Under the pieces are notes generated by a model, which saw nothing but the letters and a program-made list of their open reading frames with translations, did not search any database and was not told the origin of the DNA. A stretch of 13,443 nt of DNA from Prevotellaceae bacterium UBA5903 (lineage in GTDB: Bacteria; Bacteroidota; Bacteroidia; Bacteroidales; Bacteroidaceae): contig DJEH01000070.1 of NCBI GenBank assembly GCA_002431845.1, forward strand, positions 1-13,443. The letters are read 5' to 3'. Position 1 is the first letter of the stretch. Each line of letters begins with the position of its first letter. Below are positions 1-6,932 of the stretch, in pieces. The position numbers and the translations under genes were made by a program.

Positions 1-173
1 TTAGAGTCGGTGTTACAAACCACAAAGTTCACATCGTGAATGCCTTCACGATACATATGATTAACGGCATTGCCACCGCCACCACCAACACCTATCACCT
101 TGATGATAGAAGGAGTAGTTGTGGGTATGCCCATATCTATAAGGAGGTCGTTATTATTGTTGTCTTCTGCCAT
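1..173 (-). CDS. ftsZ: Cell division GTPase FtsZ, N-terminal fragment (cut by window edge)
   Basis: FtsZ is the tubulin-like GTPase that polymerises into the cytoplasmic Z ring and recruits the rest of the divisome. Only the first 57 codons plus two bases are present; the gene continues beyond the left edge. After an acidic, Asn-rich leader of about 22 residues, the sequence IKVIGVGGGGGNAVNHM (residues 24-40) is the first nucleotide-binding strand and glycine loop of FtsZ. It is followed by VNFVVCNTDS (48-57), the second strand, which ends in the conserved NTD triplet. The ATG is 15 bases downstream of the ftsA stop, so the two are almost certainly translated from one transcript. No promoter or clear Shine-Dalgarno is visible in the short spacer. 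Identification is very secure; the C-terminal part cannot be judged. Confidence 0.96.
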   Translation of the reverse strand, partial: MAEDNNNNDLLIDMGIPTTTPSIIKVIGVGGGGGNAVNHMYREGIHDVNFVVCNTDS

Positions 174-188
174 TTTCTTGCTAAAATA

Positions 189-1619
189 TTAAGCGTTTTC
201 GTCGTTTTCTTTCACGAAATTGCCAAGCCAATCGCCTGCTTTTTTAAAGAAATTTGAAAACTTCTTCTTTTTCTTTTCTCTCTCTCTCTTACGGCGCTCT
301 TCTTCCTCTTGACGTTCTTTCTCGGCGCGTTTTTGAGCCTCAGCTTCGGCTATGCGCTTGGCTTCTTCCTCGATTTTCTTTTTCTCTTCAGCCACTTGCT
401 CTTCCTCAGCCGATGTGCGATGCTCTTCGTCGTTTACGTCCTCAAAAAGGTCGGTAGGTTGTCCGATTCTGCCCCCACAGCAGTTTTCATTGCCCTTGTC
501 AATAAGAGCTATGACTGCATTACAATCGCCGTCGCTATTCAAGCCAGGGTAATCTGATGAGCGCAGAGCAATGCGAATATTGCGAACAAAACGCATTTTC
601 TCAAACTTCAATTCGCGTGCAAAAGCCTTGTCGATATTCTTAATGTGTGATGCCCCACCCGTAATAATAAGTCCGCCAATAAGTTGAGCTTTGTCGTATT
701 TCGAAATTGAGATTTGGTTCTTAATGTTAAGGATAATTTCCTCAACACGAGCTTCAACCAATCCGCTAAAATCATCGAACGGAATAGTTCTGCCATCGCG
801 CAAGGTGATAGGCTTATGATTTTCTTCATCGTTGGTCGAGATAGCAGAACCATACTTTATTTTCAGCTCTTCAGCCTCGTCATCTTCAATTTGCAACGAC
901 ATAATGTCGCGGTTGATATTGGCACCACCCAAGGGTATGACAGCCAAATGGCGCAACAAATTATTCTTGTATACAGCTACCGAAGTAGTTTCGGCCCCCA
1001 TATCTACAAACACACATCCCGAACGTTTTTCGGGTTCAGTTAGCATGGTATCAGCCAGCGTTTCAATAGTAATAGGCAGTTCTGCAATGGTTACACCAGC
1101 ACTTCTAAAGCAGTTACGTATTTCTTCACGAATGCTTGAGTTAGCCACAACATTTAAGAAATTACCCTCAACATTATCAGCAATGATGCCCACTGGTTCG
1201 TTTGTCACCTGCGTACCGATATGGTATTCTTGTGGAACAACATCAAGAATGTCGCGGTCGCCATTGGCTGAGTTGCGGTTCTCTTCATACATGGCATCAA
1301 TCATTTCTTGAGTAATCTCTACCTTAGAGTCGAAATGACGAACCACGGCTTTAGCAACAGTGTGCATACCCATGCCACCGATGCCCACATATATGCGGCT
1401 GATGCTTTTTTGCAGCTTTTGCTCCATCTTGTCTTTCATGCTAATGAGGCACTGTGTCATTTTGCTGACATTGTTTATACGCCCCTTTCTGATGAAAGTG
1501 GTTGAAGGCTCTTGAGCGAAGGCAAGCACTTGAATAGCACCATCAGGCTGTTTGCGTCCAGCCATGCAAGTAACCTTAGACGAGCCTAATTCAATAGCTA
1601 CTATAAAGTTGTCTTCCAT
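189..1619 (-). CDS. ftsA: Cell division protein FtsA, with long charged C-terminal extension
   Basis: FtsA is an actin-like ATPase that tethers FtsZ filaments to the inner face of the cytoplasmic membrane and recruits later division proteins. The 476 residues show the actin-fold signature: the phosphate-1 loop AIELGSSKV (8-16), the phosphate-2 strand CVFVDMGAETTSVAVY (202-217) and the adenosine motif GGLIITGGASHIKN (315-328). A SHS2-type insertion would fall around residues 85-165. The fold ends near residue 390. Residues 403-453 are an almost uninterrupted Glu/Lys/Arg/Ala helix, probably a coiled coil or single alpha helix. It is followed by FSNFFKKAGDWLGNFVK (454-470), an amphipathic helix that fits the usual FtsA membrane-targeting tail. 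The protein is therefore longer than the roughly 420 residues of E. coli FtsA. It sits between ftsQ, after a 116-base spacer, and ftsZ, before a 15-base spacer. Confidence 0.95.
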   Translation of the reverse strand: MEDNFIVAIELGSSKVTCMAGRKQPDGAIQVLAFAQEPSTTFIRKGRINNVSKMTQCLISMKDKMEQKLQKSISRIYVGIGGMGMHTVAKAVVRHFDSKVEITQEMIDAMYEENRNSANGDRDILDVVPQEYHIGTQVTNEPVGIIADNVEGNFLNVVANSSIREEIRNCFRSAGVTIAELPITIETLADTMLTEPEKRSGCVFVDMGAETTSVAVYKNNLLRHLAVIPLGGANINRDIMSLQIEDDEAEELKIKYGSAISTNDEENHKPITLRDGRTIPFDDFSGLVEARVEEIILNIKNQISISKYDKAQLIGGLIITGGASHIKNIDKAFARELKFEKMRFVRNIRIALRSSDYPGLNSDGDCNAVIALIDKGNENCCGGRIGQPTDLFEDVNDEEHRTSAEEEQVAEEKKKIEEEAKRIAEAEAQKRAEKERQEEEERRKREREKKKKKFSNFFKKAGDWLGNFVKENDENA

Positions 1620-1735
1620 TTAATTATGTCGTTTTTTTATTTTCTAAATATAGTGATTATAGAGGAACTATGTGCTACATACACCCTCAATAGGGGGGGA
1701 TGGGTACGAGCATAATGAAGTGTTGATATATAGCA

Positions 1736-2473
1736 TTATTGCTCTTTAGCTTTGCGTCCCACTATTTGAGATAAATGTTCTACAGATATTTCTGCATATT
1801 TGTTCCACCCCACTTGGGGTAGCACCTTTTCATAAAAGGCATAGAGATTTCTAAACTTTTGGCTGATGCTATCAGTATTGCCAAATGCAATGATATGACT
1901 GCCCACACGCGGCACCATTTTAACCTGTTGATGTGGTGTCACATAGATTTGTTCTATTTGGTTGTTCCAAAAGTCGTCGTCGCGTAAGAAGCGTCCTAAC
2001 TTCACAAGTTGCTTCGAGGCATACTGCCGAGATATGTTGCCTGTAGCCACAATCAAGTCTGCCGAATAGCCTTGTGGGTTCATCACGTTTCCCTTGCTAT
2101 CTATATAGTAGTCGTCGCCATTATCGGCTCTTACTCTTAGTAAGGGAAGGCGCTGTTGGATAAGCACATTATAGATTCCATTGGGCGACTTGTAGCATGA
2201 TACAGAGTCAATAAACGAGTTCTTTTTCAGTACTCTTTCGATTGCTACACCATCAATTTCGTCCATTTTTTTGCCCACAGGATACTGCCCTGATATTTGC
2301 AAAAGGTGGTCTGCCTCATCGCGCGTAATAAAACCGGCATGCGAGCTATCGGCTATAGTAAAATTTACTTGCTTGCATATTGTAGTATCGCCATGCTGTG
2401 TAAAGTTGGCAAAGGCGAAGCCAAGATAAACAATTAGTCCTGCCAAAAGCAGTAGTTTTATGAACGTCTTCAT
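1736..2473 (-). CDS. ftsQ: Cell division protein FtsQ
   Basis: FtsQ is a bitopic membrane protein that links early cytoplasmic and late periplasmic divisome components, usually with FtsB and FtsL. The 245-residue product has a short cytoplasmic start (MKTFIK), one transmembrane segment at about residues 5-22 (LLLLAGLIVYLGFAF) and then a periplasmic part. Residues about 33-107 fit the POTRA domain, ending in the VLIQQRLPLLRV stretch. Residues about 108-240 fit the FtsQ beta domain, with the typical YYIDSKGNVM strand (122-131) and a late KFRNLYAFYEKVLP segment (206-219). Sequence identity in this family is low, so much of the assignment rests on topology and on position between murC and ftsA, which is the standard dcw order. 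It starts 48 bases after the murC stop. No independent promoter is evident. Confidence 0.92.
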   Translation of the reverse strand: MKTFIKLLLLAGLIVYLGFAFANFTQHGDTTICKQVNFTIADSSHAGFITRDEADHLLQISGQYPVGKKMDEIDGVAIERVLKKNSFIDSVSCYKSPNGIYNVLIQQRLPLLRVRADNGDDYYIDSKGNVMNPQGYSADLIVATGNISRQYASKQLVKLGRFLRDDDFWNNQIEQIYVTPHQQVKMVPRVGSHIIAFGNTDSISQKFRNLYAFYEKVLPQVGWNKYAEISVEHLSQIVGRKAKEQ

Positions 2474-2521
2474 GCAACCGAATTGTAAGTTATTTACTTA
2501 ACAACCTGAAAAGTAAAAGGT

Positions 2522-3892
2522 TTATTTGCTCTCTTTACTCTCTAAGATAGCCTTTATCTGAGGTATGTAATCTACAGCATCACCAGCACCCAATACTACA
2601 AGTACATCAAAATCTTCGTTGGCCACAAATGTTGGTATATCGGCCTTGTTGATTAGATGCTTTTCAATGCCAGGTCGTAAGTTATCGTAGATAATTTGGC
2701 TTGTTATGCCAGGTATTGGTTTTTCGCGAGCGGGATAAATTTCAGTGAGTATCACCTCGTCGAGCAATGACAAACTTGCTGCAAAATCTTTGTAGAAGTC
2801 GCGTGTGCGAGTGTAGAGATGAGGTTGGAATATAGCCGAAATTTTTTTGTCATTAAACACTTCACGAATAGAGAGAATGCTCTGTTTGATTTCGGCAGGA
2901 TGGTGAGCATAGTCTGAGAGGAGCACATGTTTGTCGGTGCGTAGAGCAAAGTCAAAACGGCGGTCTACACCAGCAAAGGTTTTCATACCCTTGCGTATTT
3001 CGTCTGTGCTTGCACCAGCTATTTGTGCCAAAGCCATAGCAGCAATACCATTCTCAATGTTGATACTTACTGGTACGCCAAGTTCCACTTGAGGAATATT
3101 GCCTAAGGGCGATATAAAGTCGAAAACGATGCGTCCGTTGCCTATTTGTATATTCTCGGCATGAAAGTCGCCTTCGTTGCGGTCGTAGGTGTAAGTTTTC
3201 ACGCCCTCCTGCGGGTTTGGCTTCATCTTGAGGTTACGATGAATGATAAGCGCGCCACCTGGTTGGATAAGTTCGGTGTAGTGGCGAAAACTTTCAAGGT
3301 AAGCCTCTTCGGTGCCATAGATATCAAGGTGGTCGGCATCGGTAGCTGTGATAACTGTGGCAAAGGGGCGAAGATGGTGAAACGAGCGGTCGAATTCATC
3401 TGCCTCAATTACCACATACGGGCTGTTTTTGTCAAGCAAATAGTTAGTACCATAGTTCTTGGTTATGCCTCCCAAAAAGGCATTACATCCCACATGACTC
3501 TCGTGCAAGAGATGTGCCGCCATAGATGTTGTAGTGGTTTTTCCGTGTGTGCCTGCCACACAGAGTCCCTTCATTGTGCGTGTGAGTGTACCCAGCACTT
3601 GGGCACGCTTCTGTATGTCGAATCCGTTTTCGCGGAAGTATGTAAGTTCTTTATGTGTGCTTGGTATAGCGGGGGTATACACCACGAGCGTGTGTTCCTT
3701 GTCCTTGCATTCTTGAGGAATGAGGTCGGGGTTATCTTCATAATGGATGTGTGCACCTTCGGCACAAAGTTCCTCGGTAAGTGGGCATTCGGCGCGATCG
3801 TAACCACCTACAAATAATCCTTGCGACAAGAAATAGCGCTCAAGTGCGCTCATACCGATACCACCGGCACCAATAAAATATACTGACTTCAT
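2522..3892 (-). CDS. murC: UDP-N-acetylmuramate--L-alanine ligase MurC
   Basis: MurC is the cytoplasmic ATP-dependent ligase that adds L-alanine to UDP-N-acetylmuramic acid, the first amino acid of the peptidoglycan stem peptide. The 456-residue product has all three Mur ligase domains. The N-terminal Rossmann-like UDP-binding domain carries GAGGIGMSA (8-16). The ATPase domain carries the P-loop AGTHGKTTTT (113-122), EADEFDRSF (163-171) and DADHLDIYG (185-193). The C-terminal domain carries FAGVDRRFD (306-314), DYAHHPAEI (327-335) and FQPHLYTRTRDF (355-366). The DYAHHP and FQPHLYTRT motifs favour MurC over MurD, MurE or MurF; the related ligase Mpl is a weaker alternative, made unlikely by the murG-ftsQ context. 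It begins after a 135-base spacer that can form a strong RNA structure. Confidence 0.97.
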   Translation of the reverse strand: MKSVYFIGAGGIGMSALERYFLSQGLFVGGYDRAECPLTEELCAEGAHIHYEDNPDLIPQECKDKEHTLVVYTPAIPSTHKELTYFRENGFDIQKRAQVLGTLTRTMKGLCVAGTHGKTTTTSMAAHLLHESHVGCNAFLGGITKNYGTNYLLDKNSPYVVIEADEFDRSFHHLRPFATVITATDADHLDIYGTEEAYLESFRHYTELIQPGGALIIHRNLKMKPNPQEGVKTYTYDRNEGDFHAENIQIGNGRIVFDFISPLGNIPQVELGVPVSINIENGIAAMALAQIAGASTDEIRKGMKTFAGVDRRFDFALRTDKHVLLSDYAHHPAEIKQSILSIREVFNDKKISAIFQPHLYTRTRDFYKDFAASLSLLDEVILTEIYPAREKPIPGITSQIIYDNLRPGIEKHLINKADIPTFVANEDFDVLVVLGAGDAVDYIPQIKAILESKESK

Positions 3893-3912
3893 TTTGTCTT
3901 ATTTAGCAATCA

Positions 3913-3995
3913 GAGAGGGGTTTAGCCGTGCATTTTAGGCGCAGACAGATAGGTCTGCACCATGTCAATCTATCGCTACATGCTATACCCCTCTC
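3913..3995 (-). promoter_or_regulatory. Structured RNA element in the murG-murC spacer
   Basis: Two 14-base arms, at 3913-3926 and 3982-3995, are complementary with a single A-A mismatch (GAGAGGGGTATAGC and GCTAAACCCCTCTC, read on the minus strand). They enclose an inner hairpin with arms at 3941-3946 and 3953-3958. On the minus strand this inner stem extends to nine pairs through one G-U wobble (GGTGCAGAC and GTCTGCGCC, loop CTATCT). The wobble works only on the transcribed strand, which favours an RNA role. The inner loop CTATC can also pair with GATAG upstream (3970-3974), a possible pseudoknot. GTGCA can pair with a downstream TGCAC (3928-3932), which would compete with the inner hairpin. 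No U-tract follows, so this is not an obvious terminator. I do not recognise a known RNA family. The function is unknown; a processing site, a stabiliser or a switch are possible. Confidence 0.55.
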
Positions 3996-4027
3996 GTATT
4001 TTTCTCGTAAAATATAAAATCTTATGT

Positions 4028-5143
4028 TTATTTGCCTTCAGCTAGTTTTATCACCTCGTCTGCTATGTCTGACGCTGCATTAGGACGCGCCAAAAGCAAT
4101 ATATTACTGCTCAATGTTTCAAGCTTATCGTGGTCGAGCACGGTGTTGATAGCCAAGGGCATCAGCGTGCGACGTGCATCGGCATCAGCCACATAGAGAG
4201 CGGCATTTTTTTGTACCAATGCCATTGCATTTTTGGTTTGATGGTCTTCTGCCACATTGGGCGAAGGCACTAACACCACAGGTTTGCCTAACAAGCAAAA
4301 CTCCGAAATGCTACCTGCACCAGCACGCGAAATCACGAGGTCGGCTGCGGCATAAGCCTGTTTCATATCGCTGATAAAGTCCATTACCTTGAGGTTGTCA
4401 GGACATCCACGGCGGTCAAGTTCGGCTTTAATCTCGGCACTATAATACTTACCCGTTTGCCAGATAAACTGTATGCGACTTTGCTGTTTAAGCAAGGGCA
4501 GATTGCCCAATATGCTCTCATTAAGTGTGCGTGCACCGAGCGATCCGCCTATTATCAAGATGGTTTGTTTGCCTGGCACTAAGCCAAAGCTACGCACTGC
4601 ATCTACTTTCGACACATTGTTATCGAGCAAGTTCTGACGAACAGGATTGCCCGTAAAGAGTATTTTATCGGCGGGGAAAAAGCGGCTCATGCCATCGTAT
4701 GCCACACAAATCTTACGTGCTTTTTTGGCTAAGATTTTGTTTGTTACGCCGGCATAAGAGTTTTGTTCTTGCAGCAAAGTGGGTATACCCATGCTCTCGG
4801 CCACGTTGAGTGTAGGACCACTAGCGTATCCGCCCACGCCCACAGCCACTTGCGGACGAAATTCGCGCACGATTTTACGAGCCAATGCGCGACTTTTCAT
4901 TATTTTGAAGAGTACGGGAATGTTTTTCAGCAAATTCTTACGATTAAAGCCTGCAATAGGTAGTCCTTTGATAGGATAGCCTGCTGCTGGCACTCGCTGC
5001 ATCTCCATTCTGCCCTCGGCACCAACAAAAAGTATCTGTGCATCAGGGCGTTTTATGCGTATTTCGTTAGCTATTGAAACGGCGGGAAAGATGTGTCCTC
5101 CCGTACCGCCACCGCTAATTATAACTCTGAGTTCGTCGTTCAT
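4028..5143 (-). CDS. murG: Lipid II synthase MurG (UDP-GlcNAc transferase)
   Basis: MurG is the membrane-associated GT-B glycosyltransferase that moves GlcNAc from UDP-GlcNAc to undecaprenyl-PP-MurNAc-pentapeptide, making lipid II on the cytoplasmic face. The 371-residue product is of normal length. The N-terminal domain has the glycine-rich GGGTGGHIFPA (11-21) and GVGGYASGP (102-110) loops and EQNSYAG (126-132). The C-terminal nucleotide-binding domain has GGSLGARTLN (199-208), SRAGAGSISE (272-281) and AEDHQTKNA (298-306), the MurG donor-site signatures. It is the first gene of the murG-murC-ftsQ-ftsA-ftsZ run. A terminator separates it from the upstream gene on the same strand, and a Bacteroidetes-type -7 element lies 26 bases before its ATG, so it probably has its own promoter. 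In many bacteria ftsW and murD lie just upstream; here they do not. Confidence 0.97.
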   Translation of the reverse strand: MNDELRVIISGGGTGGHIFPAVSIANEIRIKRPDAQILFVGAEGRMEMQRVPAAGYPIKGLPIAGFNRKNLLKNIPVLFKIMKSRALARKIVREFRPQVAVGVGGYASGPTLNVAESMGIPTLLQEQNSYAGVTNKILAKKARKICVAYDGMSRFFPADKILFTGNPVRQNLLDNNVSKVDAVRSFGLVPGKQTILIIGGSLGARTLNESILGNLPLLKQQSRIQFIWQTGKYYSAEIKAELDRRGCPDNLKVMDFISDMKQAYAAADLVISRAGAGSISEFCLLGKPVVLVPSPNVAEDHQTKNAMALVQKNAALYVADADARRTLMPLAINTVLDHDKLETLSSNILLLARPNAASDIADEVIKLAEGK

Positions 5144-5169
5144 AGAATTGACACTATATAGTACATTTG

Positions 5170-5177
5170 CAAAATTA
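5170..5177 (-). promoter_or_regulatory. Candidate -7 promoter element for murG
   Basis: On the minus strand the sequence is TAATTTTG, an exact match to the Bacteroidetes -7 consensus TAnnTTTG. It lies between the upstream LOG gene's terminator and the murG start codon. Transcription would start roughly 20 bases before the ATG. No convincing TTG -33 element is visible at the expected distance, so this rests on one short motif plus position. Confidence 0.5.
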
Positions 5178-5220
5178 GCAATTATTTTTCGTCTTCTTAC
5201 TAATTGTGTTAATGTTTTTT

Positions 5221-5264
5221 AGAAAAAAACAACCTCTTGCACAATTGCATGCAAGAGGTTGTTT
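5221..5264 (-). terminator. Intrinsic terminator after the LOG-family gene
   Basis: A perfect 15-base inverted repeat (arms 5227-5241 and 5250-5264, loop of 8) starts one base after the stop codon of the minus-strand LOG gene. On that strand the second arm runs into an unbroken run of seven T residues. This is a textbook Rho-independent terminator and suggests that murG is not simply co-transcribed with the genes upstream. Confidence 0.9.
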
Positions 5265-5265
5265 A

Positions 5266-5799
5266 TTAGCCTATGATTTGAGATAGTTCTGCCACGCTGT
5301 TTACCACGTGGTAATAATCGGAGGGAGAGCCACTTATAAGTCCTTGGTCAAAGAGTTGGTTTAAGGCTTTAAGCATACCATCCCAGCAGCCGTTTACATT
5401 GTAAAACACCACGGGTTGATGCCTTATGCCAATACACGTGTTGGCCAAAACGGTAAACACCTCGTCAAGGGTACCTATGCCACCAGGCAGTGCCACAAGC
5501 ACATCCGATTCGCGGTTCATCATGGCTTTGCGGTCGGTAAGGTCGGCGCAACGAAAGGTTACGTCAATGCAATCGCTCACAAGCGAACGTTGCACAAGCA
5601 CATCGGGCACCATGCCATAGATACGCCCGCCGCTTTGCCTTACGCTTTGCGCCAAGGTTTCCATAAGTCCCTTGCGTGCGCCTCCATAAACAAGTGTATA
5701 GCCATTTTTTCCTATATACTCGCCCACTTGTTGCGCTGCTTCTTGGTAGGCCTGTGGTAAGTTATCTTTTGAAGATAAGAATACGCCTATCTTTTTCAT
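5266..5799 (-). CDS. LOG-family phosphoribohydrolase (TIGR00730 type)
   Basis: This cytoplasmic protein belongs to the LOG (Lonely Guy) family. Characterised members hydrolyse cytokinin riboside or other nucleoside 5'-monophosphates to the free base and ribose 5-phosphate; the bacterial substrate here is unknown. From the ATG at 5799 it has 177 residues, normal for the family. An in-frame TTG two codons earlier is less likely to be the start. Visible motifs, numbered from this ATG, are YGGARKGLME (38-47), DRKAMMNRESD (89-99) and the active-site loop PGGIGTLDE (105-113), which carries the conserved Arg, Lys and Glu. The first motif ends in Glu where many relatives have Gly (GLMG). The ATG lies 21 bases after the ridA stop, so the two are probably co-transcribed. 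A strong terminator follows. Older annotations may call it lysine decarboxylase-like, which is misleading. Confidence 0.9.
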   Translation of the reverse strand: MKKIGVFLSSKDNLPQAYQEAAQQVGEYIGKNGYTLVYGGARKGLMETLAQSVRQSGGRIYGMVPDVLVQRSLVSDCIDVTFRCADLTDRKAMMNRESDVLVALPGGIGTLDEVFTVLANTCIGIRHQPVVFYNVNGCWDGMLKALNQLFDQGLISGSPSDYYHVVNSVAELSQIIG

Positions 5800-5820
5800 T
5801 ACCAACGTTTTATTTTGTGC

Positions 5821-6198
5821 TTATTTCACTGCAATACACTCTATCTCAATACGAGAGTTCTTGGGTAGAGTTTTCACAGCCACAGCCGAACGTGCGGGGA
5901 ATGGTGCTTCAAAGAAGGTGGCATACACCTCGTTCATCTCGGCAAAGTCGTTGATATCAGCCAAGAACACACTGATTTTTACAATGTTGTTCATGGTCAT
6001 ACCAGCTTGTTCGAGTATGTGTTTGATGTTTGTGAGCGACTGTGCTGTTAGTTCTTTAATGCCTCCTTCGGCATATTGTCCTGTGGCAGGATCTATAGGC
6101 AGTTGGCCTGATACGTACACTGTTCCATTCACTTCAATAGCTTGGCTATAAGGACCTATGGCCGCAGGAGCCTGTGTGGTTGCAAGAGCTTTTTTCAT
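5821..6198 (-). CDS. ridA: RidA-family enamine/imine deaminase
   Basis: RidA proteins (YjgF/YER057c/UK114 family) are cytosolic trimers that hydrolyse reactive enamines and imines such as 2-aminoacrylate, formed by PLP enzymes acting on serine or threonine. The 125-residue product is full length. It has the N-terminal GPYSQAIEVNGTVYVSGQLP stretch (15-34), with Tyr17 and Ser30 in the usual places, VKISVFLADINDFAEMNEVY (73-92), then PARSAVAV (101-108) and a C-terminal IEIECIAVK. Arg103 and Glu120 correspond to the substrate carboxylate-binding Arg and the catalytic-site Glu of active RidA, so deaminase activity is expected. It lies between the hemolysin III-type gene, 86 bases upstream, and the LOG gene, 21 bases downstream. 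No promoter motif is obvious in the 86-base gap. Confidence 0.95.
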   Translation of the reverse strand: MKKALATTQAPAAIGPYSQAIEVNGTVYVSGQLPIDPATGQYAEGGIKELTAQSLTNIKHILEQAGMTMNNIVKISVFLADINDFAEMNEVYATFFEAPFPARSAVAVKTLPKNSRIEIECIAVK

Positions 6199-6284
6199 AG
6201 CGTTGTTGTTTTTATGTTTGGTTTGTTTTTATGTAAAATTTCGTTGATTATTGTATTTAGCACTATTGTTTTTTTCGGAATAGT

Positions 6285-6920
6285 TTATGGTTGTAAAATA
6301 AGTAATATAGCCAGCCAATGGCTCACCGAACCAAGGAGTACAAAAATGTGCCATACGCCATGATAATAAGGGCGTTCGTCGTGCGCAAAGAAGTAGGTGC
6401 CCGAGGTGTAAAACACACCTTCAGCCAATAGACTGAGCAAGGCTGCATGCGATATGTTTTGACACACTGGTTGGGCTATAAACACAAAGGTCCACCCCAT
6501 CACCAAGTAGATGAGTAGCGACAGCCGGGGCCAGCGTCCCATAGCGGTAATTTTATACACCATGCCGCCGAGTGCCACACCCCATAACACCCCAAACGTA
6601 GTCCAGCCCAATGCACCCCCTACCACCCCAATGCAGATGGGAGTGTAAGATGCTGCAATCATTACGTAAATGCTAATGTGGTCGAGCACACGCAGCGTAC
6701 GTTTGGTGCGCCCCGGCATCCACCAATGATAGAGTGTGCTTGCTGCATACATCAGTAGCATTCCGCATGTAAAAAAGGTTACACCAAAAGCATTTTTCCA
6801 ATTGCTTTCGTAACCCAACTTTAGGATAATCCATGCTGCCGCAAACGTAAAAAGCACGCCAGCCAAGTGAGTGATGGTGTTGAACCGCTCCTCTGTGGTT
6901 CGTTTCTTAAGTGCATTCAT
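6285..6920 (-). CDS. Hemolysin III / PAQR-family integral membrane protein (YqfA-like)
   Basis: This protein of the hemolysin III/PAQR family has seven predicted membrane segments. The family name comes from an old haemolysis assay; the true bacterial function is unsettled, and eukaryotic relatives include metal-dependent amidases or receptors. The 211 residues begin EERFNTITHLAGVLF (10-24), the classic N-terminal motif. They continue with STLYHWW (61-67), DHISIYVMIAASYTPI (80-95) and a last part containing HDERPYYHGVWHIFVLLGSVSHW (180-202). His65, Asp80, His191 and His201 are the likely metal-site residues. I chose the ATG at 6920; a longer reading would need a TTG start inside the promoter-like motif. 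That motif (6925-6932) ends only four bases before the ATG, so the mRNA may be nearly leaderless. ridA and the LOG gene follow on the same strand. Confidence 0.92.
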   Translation of the reverse strand: MNALKKRTTEERFNTITHLAGVLFTFAAAWIILKLGYESNWKNAFGVTFFTCGMLLMYAASTLYHWWMPGRTKRTLRVLDHISIYVMIAASYTPICIGVVGGALGWTTFGVLWGVALGGMVYKITAMGRWPRLSLLIYLVMGWTFVFIAQPVCQNISHAALLSLLAEGVFYTSGTYFFAHDERPYYHGVWHIFVLLGSVSHWLAILLILQP

Positions 6921-6924
6921 TTTG

Positions 6925-6932
6925 CAAAAGTA
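6925..6932 (-). promoter_or_regulatory. Candidate -7 promoter element for the hemolysin III-type gene
   Basis: The minus strand reads TACTTTTG, an exact TAnnTTTG match. It is very close to the chosen ATG (6918-6920), so the transcript would start at or within a base or two of the start codon. No -33 TTG at standard spacing is evident. Either the mRNA is leaderless or a different promoter is used. Confidence 0.4.

Noticed and set aside
36..257. Plus-strand open frame of 73 residues opposite ftsZ and the ftsA end
   Set aside because: The hydrophobic end looks membrane-like, but it only mirrors the FtsA tail and the FtsZ start, both of which are certain genes.
832..1311. Plus-strand open frame of 159 residues opposite ftsA
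   Set aside because: It is a Ser-rich shadow of ftsA with no motif; the minus-strand FtsA reading is certain.
3146..3817. Plus-strand open frame of 223 residues opposite murC
   Set aside because: It lies wholly antisense to murC, which has every Mur ligase motif intact. Its translation is Cys/Val/Phe-rich with no recognisable domain, as expected for a shadow frame.
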